In this document: positions 6,581 to 10,436 of the stretch, piece by piece
How positions within the stretch are numbered: the first letter of the stretch is position 1
Layout: every line of letters starts with the position of its first letter
Assembly: GCA_025966255.1 (NCBI GenBank)
Contig: JAOPVG010000028.1
Location: 1-10,436 of the forward strand
From: Jatrophihabitans sp.
Lineage (GTDB): Bacteria; Actinomycetota; Actinomycetes; Mycobacteriales; Jatrophihabitantaceae
DNA length: 10,436 bases
Direction of reading: 5' to 3'
Notes under the pieces: model-generated
Told to the model about the DNA's origin: nothing
Databases searched by the model: none
What the model saw: the letters and a program-made list of their open reading frames with translations, nothing else
Made by a program: the position numbers and the translations under genes

Positions 6581-7159
6581 CTACTGTGTCGGCCAGCGCC
6601 GGAAGTTCTGGTACGACCGGCTCGGGGTCGGGCCCCGCTGGCCCTGGTAACGGGAGCCGTACACCGCCGACCCGTAGGAGTGCTCGGCCGGGCTGGAGAG
6701 CCGGAACAGGCAGAGCTGCCCGATCTTCATCCCGGGCCACAGCATGATCGGCAGGTTGGCGACGTTGGACAGCTCCAGCGTGATGTGACCGTTGAAGCCC
6801 GGGTCGATGAAGCCAGCGGTCGAGTGCGTCAGCAGACCGAGGCGACCGAGCGAGCTCTTGCCCTCGAGGCGTCCCGCCAGGTCGTCGGGCAGCGTCACGA
6901 TCTCCAGCGTCGAACCGAGCACGAACTCGCCCGGATGCAGGACGAACGGTTCCTCGCCGTCCGGCTCGACGAGCGCGGTCAGGTCGTCCTGCTGGATCGA
7001 CGGGTCGATGTGGGTGTAGCGCGAGTTGTTGAAGACGCGGAAGAACCGGTCGAGCCGGACGTCGACGCTCGACGGCTGGACCAGGCCGGTGTCCCACGGT
7101 TCGACGCCGAGCCGCTTGGCCTCGACCTCGGCCCGGATGTCGCGGTCGCTCAGCAGCAT
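6581..7159 (-). CDS. dcd: dCTP deaminase, probably bifunctional (dCTP deaminase / dUTPase)
   Basis: This 192-residue enzyme of the trimeric dUTPase superfamily deaminates dCTP to dUTP for dTMP synthesis. It begins [12 protein letters not shown] and carries the family core [18 protein letters not shown] (99-116), F-I-D119-P-G-F, and the catalytic Glu129 in HITLELSNV, then [14 protein letters not shown] and a C-terminal [13 protein letters not shown] segment that closes over the nucleotide. Spacing of Ser102, Arg106, Asp119 and Glu129 matches M. tuberculosis Rv0321, which releases dUMP directly. I therefore infer bifunctionality, although sequence alone does not prove it. There is no Shine-Dalgarno before the ATG; a TAGCCT -10-like hexamer lies 7 nt upstream. 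The gene is separated from the upstream dehalogenase by 90 bp with a strong hairpin, so it is likely a separate transcription unit. Confidence 0.96.
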   Translation of the reverse strand: MLLSDRDIRAEVEAKRLGVEPWDTGLVQPSSVDVRLDRFFRVFNNSRYTHIDPSIQQDDLTALVEPDGEEPFVLHPGEFVLGSTLEIVTLPDDLAGRLEGKSSLGRLGLLTHSTAGFIDPGFNGHITLELSNVANLPIMLWPGMKIGQLCLFRLSSPAEHSYGSAVYGSRYQGQRGPTPSRSYQNFRRWPTQ

Positions 7160-7166
7160 GTCGCAG

Positions 7167-7172
7167 AGGCTA
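7167..7172 (-). promoter_or_regulatory. Predicted dcd -10 element, apparently leaderless
   Basis: AGGCTA on the plus strand reads TAGCCT on the coding strand, 7 nt before the dcd ATG at 7159. The gap CTGCGAC has no ribosome-binding site. No good -35 is seen. Confidence 0.45.
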
Positions 7173-7206
7173 TCGGGCGAGCCGGCGTCGAGTGACGGAT
7201 GCCCAT

Positions 7207-7238
7207 GATCAGAGACGTCAAATCTGCCGTCTCTGATC
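7207..7238. terminator. Perfect 11-bp-stem hairpin between the dehalogenase and dcd genes
   Basis: GATCAGAGACG (7207-7217) and CGTCTCTGATC (7228-7238) are perfect inverted repeats around a 10-nt loop. The element lies 12 bp past the dehalogenase stop and about 35 bp upstream of the dcd -10-like hexamer. No T-run follows on either strand, so it would be a tail-less actinobacterial terminator. It could also be a dyad operator for dcd. The stem is AT-richer than the surrounding DNA. Confidence 0.55.
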
Positions 7239-7249
7239 TTGGAAAGTCG

Positions 7250-8170
7250 TCACTCACCTCGAGGTGTGGCTTGGACGAACGCGACGATGTGCGCGGCGAG
7301 CTCGGGGCCGGCGTCCTCCTGCAGGAAGTGCCCGGCGCCGACGATCGTCGGATGCTCGCGGCCGTGGGCGCCGGGGAGCACCCGCTGCAGGATCGGCCCC
7401 ATGTCGCCGGTGATCGGATCTCCGTCGGAGAACGCAATCAACGTCGGCGTCTCCGCCGACGTCAACGCACCCCACGCGGCGCGGTTGGCCTCGGTGGCCG
7501 GGTCGTCTGGCCGGATCGGCACGAGCCCCGGCAGGGCGCGCGGTCCCGCTTTGAAAGACTCGTCCGGGAACGGGGCGTCGTACGCGGACCGGACCGCGTC
7601 GGACATCGGGCGCCGGCAGCCACTGGCGACGAACCGGCCGACGTCGATCGTCGGCGCGCTCTGCATGGCCTGCCGGAACCGGTGCCAGATGTCGGGCATC
7701 GGGTGATCGCCGGTGGGCAGCCCGGTATTCGCCGCGACGATACGCGCCACGCGATCGGGCTGCTCGGCCGCCAGCCGGAGGCCGATGAGCCCGCCCCAGT
7801 CCTGTCCGACGACGGTGATCCCGTGCAGGTCGAGAACGTCGACCACGAGCGAGCGGACCCACTCGACGTGGCGCGCATAGGTGTGATCGGCCGGCTCGGC
7901 CGGCTTGTCGGAGCGGCCGAAGCCGACGAGGTCGGGCGCGATCACCCGCAGCCCCGAGTCGGCCAAGGCGGGGATCATCGTCCGGTAGAGGAACGACCAC
8001 GACGGCTCGCCGTGCAGCAGCAGCACCGGCTCGCCACCGGCCGGGCCGACCTCGACCCAGGCCATCCGCAGCGTGCCGCCGTCCTGGTCCGGGACGTCGG
8101 CGTAGCGCGGCTCGTACGTGAAGTCGGGCAGGTCGGCGAAGCGGTCATCCGGAGTGCGCAGCGTCTGCAT
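7250..8170 (-). CDS. Haloalkane dehalogenase, subfamily I (DhlA/DhmA-like alpha/beta-hydrolase)
   Basis: This 306-residue alpha/beta-hydrolase is predicted to cleave carbon-halogen bonds of haloalkanes by hydrolysis, giving alcohol and halide. The full set of functional residues is visible: nucleophile Asp124 in VGQDWGG with halide-binding Trp125 next to it, oxyanion/halide residue Glu55 in HGEPSW, acid Asp251 in SDGDPITG, and base His281 in GAGHFLQED. A second halide-binding Trp may be Trp162 in the cap domain. Asp124/Trp125 fall at the same numbers as in DhlA, and the N-terminus MQTLRTPDDRF resembles M. tuberculosis DhmA as I recall it. There is no signal peptide. No Shine-Dalgarno precedes the ATG; TAGCTT lies 6 nt upstream. 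No halo-acid, alcohol or aldehyde dehydrogenase sits beside it, so the natural substrate is unclear. Confidence 0.93.
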   Translation of the reverse strand: MQTLRTPDDRFADLPDFTYEPRYADVPDQDGGTLRMAWVEVGPAGGEPVLLLHGEPSWSFLYRTMIPALADSGLRVIAPDLVGFGRSDKPAEPADHTYARHVEWVRSLVVDVLDLHGITVVGQDWGGLIGLRLAAEQPDRVARIVAANTGLPTGDHPMPDIWHRFRQAMQSAPTIDVGRFVASGCRRPMSDAVRSAYDAPFPDESFKAGPRALPGLVPIRPDDPATEANRAAWGALTSAETPTLIAFSDGDPITGDMGPILQRVLPGAHGREHPTIVGAGHFLQEDAGPELAAHIVAFVQATPRGE

Positions 8171-8176
8171 GCGGCG

Positions 8177-8182
8177 AAGCTA
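8177..8182 (-). promoter_or_regulatory. Predicted dehalogenase -10 element, apparently leaderless
   Basis: AAGCTA on the plus strand reads TAGCTT on the coding strand, 6 nt before the ATG at 8170, with no ribosome-binding site between. It lies in the 51-bp gap after the membrane-protein stop, so the dehalogenase can be expressed separately from the operon upstream. Read-through from that operon remains possible because no clear terminator is seen in the gap. Confidence 0.45.
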
Positions 8183-8221
8183 CCCGCCAGTCGGGCCGGC
8201 GATCTTCGGACGACCCGCGGC

Positions 8222-8986
8222 CTATGCCGGCGCCGTGACCCGGCGCCAGCCCCGCGGCGCGACGACGAGGACGGTGAGCGGCCCGGCGACGAGCGCCGCG
8301 AGCACCACACCGCCCGCGAACCACCCGGCCGCCACGCCCACGACGGCATCGACGGCACCGGCCAGCCGCAGCGAGGGAGCGCCGAAGTGATCCACTCGCG
8401 CGATAAGGGCGCGCAGCCGTTCGGGCGTGCGCGTCGTCGCCGTCACCAGGATGCCGAGGCCACGCACGCCGCCGAACGTCAGGCCGATGAGGAATGCGGT
8501 CGCCGCACTGCCGGTGAGCACGGCGAGCACCGCGGTCAGATACACCGCCGCGGTCATGATGTACGTCGCGAAGCCGGTGCCGATCTGTACGCCGTACCCG
8601 CCCGCATAGATCCAACGCCGGTAGGTGGTGAGCCAACGCTCGTCGACCTGGCGCGGATGCACGGGCAGGGCGGCCCTGGTCAATGCGGAATCGGACGCGA
8701 CTGCCACCGCGGCCGCGACGAGCGCGATCGCCCACGTCCACTCCGCACTCAGCTCGAGGCGCGCGAACCCGACCGCACCGATCGCGCAGCCGATCCCGAG
8801 CACGCCTCCGCCGGCAACTGCACCGACCACGTACCAGGCCGCCGTCACCCCGAAGCGATGCCCGCGGGCGGTCTCCGACACCGGATTCAGCGACGAGAGC
8901 ATCGACAGCCCGCACGGCGACCACACGCCCCGCACGGCGGCCACTACGGCGGTGGCCAGGGCGCAGAGCATCAGCAGCGTGGTCAT
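8222..8986 (-). CDS. Polytopic membrane protein with a CcdA/DsbD-like SPC motif
   Basis: This 254-residue, very Ala/Val/Gly-rich protein has about six predicted transmembrane segments (near 3-18, 48-75, 84-98, 128-155, 157-182 and 208-243, the last long enough for two). The first segment ends in VRGVWSPCGLSMLSS, recalling the SPC motif of CcdA/DsbD-type thiol transporters and of the MauF-like proteins of methylamine dehydrogenase clusters. The only cysteines are Cys8, Cys25 (in SPC) and Cys67 (GIGCAIG, second helix). The second CcdA cysteine expected in a later helix is absent, so a redox role is inference. The ATG overlaps the stop of the Cys-rich secreted protein as ATGA, and there is no Shine-Dalgarno, so translation should be coupled. 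Together these suggest it helps fold, oxidise or anchor that protein. Confidence 0.8.
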   Translation of the reverse strand: MTTLLMLCALATAVVAAVRGVWSPCGLSMLSSLNPVSETARGHRFGVTAAWYVVGAVAGGGVLGIGCAIGAVGFARLELSAEWTWAIALVAAAVAVASDSALTRAALPVHPRQVDERWLTTYRRWIYAGGYGVQIGTGFATYIMTAAVYLTAVLAVLTGSAATAFLIGLTFGGVRGLGILVTATTRTPERLRALIARVDHFGAPSLRLAGAVDAVVGVAAGWFAGGVVLAALVAGPLTVLVVAPRGWRRVTAPA

Positions 8987-9933
8987 GGCGTGTGGGTATT
9001 CGTGTGCCAGACAATCGAAGTCGGGCTCCGATAGATCGCGAGCTTGCCGTCGTCGCGCAGCTGGAGCCAGGCCCTGTTCAGCGGCCCCGGGTTGGGCGTG
9101 GACCAGCGGATCGTGCCCTTGGTGTCGAGGATGACGAGGCGCCCGTCCATCTGCAGCAGCGCCCGGCCGCCCTTCGCGATGCCGGCGGTCTTCGTGGACC
9201 AGACAATGCCGTCCTGGTTACGGATGACGAGGTTGCCGTCGGGCTGCATCACGCACTCGGTGTGCCGGTTGGGGGACACCAGCCGGTAGCGCGGCCCGAA
9301 GTACCGCGTGCGATAGAGAATGTGCGGGGCGGGGGCGAACGTCTTCAGCGCGGGGTAGGTGTTGGCTTTGGTCAGGCACGGCGCGCTGTGCAGCAGGGTG
9401 TTGTTGTCGGTGGCGCTGGACTTGCCGCAATGGCCCGGATAGAGCTGCCACGGCGGTCGGCAGCTGATCTGACGGCACACGACCGCGGTGACGCCGTGCA
9501 CCTGCGTGTTGCACTGGCCGTACCGGAAGATGTTGCACGCGATGTAGCGGTGGTCGCAGTTGGACTGGTTGCAGCGGCAGGTGAAGTGGTGGCCGGGTTT
9601 CGCGTTGCAGTCGATGTAGTAGCGCGCCGCGCCGCCGCAGAACGACGAGCGGTCGGCCTTCCACCAGCCGCCGGCGTAGGTGTTCGGCGGGCAGGTGTTG
9701 CGCCCGCTGTTGATCGAGCAACACATGGCCGACCAGCCGTCGTTGCACGACGCCCCCGGTCCGCACACCGACGCGTACGCGCTCTGCGGTCGGGTGACGT
9801 AGCCCCACGGGTCGACCGCGAGCGCCGTGCCCGCGAGCGTGGCGGTGGCCAGGAAACCGCGACGCGACGCCTTGTGCCGGGTCCCGATGGTGGCCAGCCG
9901 GGTGACCAATCGCTCGGCCAGGGTGGTGCTCAC
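8983..9933 (-). CDS. Tat-exported Cys-rich methylamine dehydrogenase light chain-like protein with C-terminal B-lectin domain
   Basis: This 316-residue protein starts at GTG 9933. A twin-arginine signal SRRGFL (23-28) is followed by a hydrophobic core to ~40. Residues ~57-186 carry 16 cysteines, with CNDGWSAMCC, NTCPPNT, GGWWKAD, RYYIDCN, CRC, FRYGQCN, VVCRQISC and HSAPC. The order and spacing resemble the disulfide-rich light chain of methylamine dehydrogenase, and I recognise the same motifs in a common, uncharacterised actinobacterial Tat-protein family. The TTQ tryptophan at position 57 of the light chain corresponds to the GGWW pair, but the second (W108) seems to be Gln140, so TTQ formation is unlikely. 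Residues ~215-316 form a bulb-type lectin domain with three repeats: QPDGNLVIR (230-238), QMDGRLVIL (261-269) and DGKLAIY (295-301). The GTG overlaps the upstream stop as GTGA. Confidence 0.85.
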   Translation of the reverse strand: MSTTLAERLVTRLATIGTRHKASRRGFLATATLAGTALAVDPWGYVTRPQSAYASVCGPGASCNDGWSAMCCSINSGRNTCPPNTYAGGWWKADRSSFCGGAARYYIDCNAKPGHHFTCRCNQSNCDHRYIACNIFRYGQCNTQVHGVTAVVCRQISCRPPWQLYPGHCGKSSATDNNTLLHSAPCLTKANTYPALKTFAPAPHILYRTRYFGPRYRLVSPNRHTECVMQPDGNLVIRNQDGIVWSTKTAGIAKGGRALLQMDGRLVILDTKGTIRWSTPNPGPLNRAWLQLRDDGKLAIYRSPTSIVWHTNTHTP

Positions 9934-10436
9934 CGCGCCCCCACTTTCAGGTTGTCGATCACGTCGTGCACCTCGTCGACGAGCACGGGTGCGTGCCGCC
10001 GCGAGCCGAGCACGACGTACAGGCAGAAGGCCCGGCCGTTCTCGGTGAAGAAGCGCTGGCAGCCCAGCTGGCCGGCGAGACGTCGCTGCAGGGCGTTCGG
10101 GGCGAAGTCGCGGGCGCTCGGCCGGGGCAGGCCGCGGGCAGCGAACAGCGGTCGGTCCACTTCCTCGCGGTCGTACTCCAGCAGCGAGACGAAGGCGTGC
10201 TCGTCGCGCATGAGCTCCACTGCCCCGGTACCGAAGTCGCCGCGGCCGGGCGGCAGGGCGAAGTTCGCGAGGTGCAGCACCGGATTGGTGGACGCGCCGG
10301 GGTGCCCGTACGCGGCCGGGTGGGTCACCCGGGCGCCGAGGAACCGGACCGCCGGCTCGTCCGAACCAGCCGACTCGACGGGCTGGTCGCGCAGATACAG
10401 CCGCGCCTCCCACCGCTGCGGCAGGTCGACGTGCAG
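9930..10436 (-). CDS. Unrecognised protein, first visible gene of the lectin operon (5' end outside window)
   Basis: The frame is open from the right window edge to a TGA at 9930-9932, giving 168 visible residues starting LHVDLPQRWEARLYLRD. The true start lies beyond the window; an internal GTG at 10328 is not a convincing start because the upstream sequence has ordinary protein character. The visible part is soluble, with mixed charge and no signal peptide or membrane segment. It has two cysteines close together (LGCQRFF and AFCLYVVLG) and a C-terminal stretch VLVDEVHDVIDNLKV. I do not recognise the family. Its stop overlaps the GTG of the Tat-exported lectin-fusion gene by 4 bp, so it belongs to the same operon and probably works with that exported protein. 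Confidence 0.75.
   Translation of the reverse strand: MHVDLPQRWEARLYLRDQPVESAGSDEPAVRFLGARVTHPAAYGHPGASTNPVLHLANFALPPGRGDFGTGAVELMRDEHAFVSLLEYDREEVDRPLFAARGLPRPSARDFAPNALQRRLAGQLGCQRFFTENGRAFCLYVVLGSRRHAPVLVDEVHDVIDNLKVGAR

Noticed and set aside
5991..7097. A 368-codon minus-strand open frame across canA and dcd.
   Set aside because: It is out of frame with dcd on the same strand and antisense to canA. Composition is Arg/Val/Gly-rich with no motif, so it is a shadow frame.
7199..9034. A 611-codon open frame on the plus strand, opposite the dehalogenase and membrane-protein genes.
   Set aside because: The product is Arg/Gly/His/Asp-rich with no family motif. It is a mirror frame of two well-supported genes and is explained by high GC.
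8983..10413. A longer version of the Tat-exported protein, starting about 480 bp further upstream.
   Set aside because: The extra N-terminal part is low-complexity Arg/Pro/Ala/Gly and would bury the Tat signal in mid-protein. The GTG at 9933 gives a normal Tat signal and a 4-bp coupling overlap.

Overview
The window is GC-rich, densely coding DNA from an actinomycete. Several proteins closely resemble Mycobacterium tuberculosis counterparts as I recall them: IlvE, CanA (Rv1284), the dCTP deaminase Rv0321 and the haloalkane dehalogenase DhmA. There is also a Tat-exported Cys-rich family that I associate with actinobacteria. I cannot name the genus. I saw no rRNA, tRNA, CRISPR array, insertion sequence or phage gene, and no stretch over 300 bases lacks a gene.

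Layout. (1) 1-2532, minus strand: an operon of a Baeyer-Villiger-type flavin monooxygenase, a classical short-chain dehydrogenase and the first codons of a third gene. The junctions are ATGA and TGATG. A TetR regulator (2612-3256) is divergent, and the 79-bp gap holds two copies of a ~17-bp operator-like site in inverted orientation. (2) 3355-4458: ilvE, the branched-chain aminotransferase. It converges on an atypical NAD(P)-binding protein (4455-5354, minus), and the two stop codons overlap inside one CTAG. (3) 5456-6016: a second TetR regulator, divergent from that protein, with two 20-bp direct repeats between them, each carrying a dyad. (4) 6075-6569: canA, a beta-carbonic anhydrase, convergent with dcd (6581-7159, minus), a dCTP deaminase. 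(5) 7250-8170, minus: a subfamily-I haloalkane dehalogenase with a full catalytic set, separated from dcd by a perfect 11-bp-stem hairpin. (6) 8222-10436, minus: a tightly coupled three-gene operon. It encodes an unrecognised protein (5' end outside the window), a Tat-exported Cys-rich protein related to methylamine dehydrogenase light chain with a B-lectin domain at its C-terminus, and a polytopic membrane protein with a CcdA/DsbD-like SPC motif.

Two blocks look like self-contained regulated catabolic or detoxification modules: TetR with monooxygenase and dehydrogenase, and TetR with the atypical SDR. The central genes are housekeeping metabolism. The right-hand operon is the least explained part. 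I infer an extracytoplasmic, disulfide-rich, carbohydrate-binding protein made with a membrane thiol-redox partner. Its light-chain-like domain seems to lack the second tryptophan needed for the TTQ cofactor. Across the window, six of the eight genes that begin a transcription unit have a TANNNT -10-like hexamer 6-8 nt before ATG and no usable Shine-Dalgarno sequence, which suggests leaderless mRNAs.
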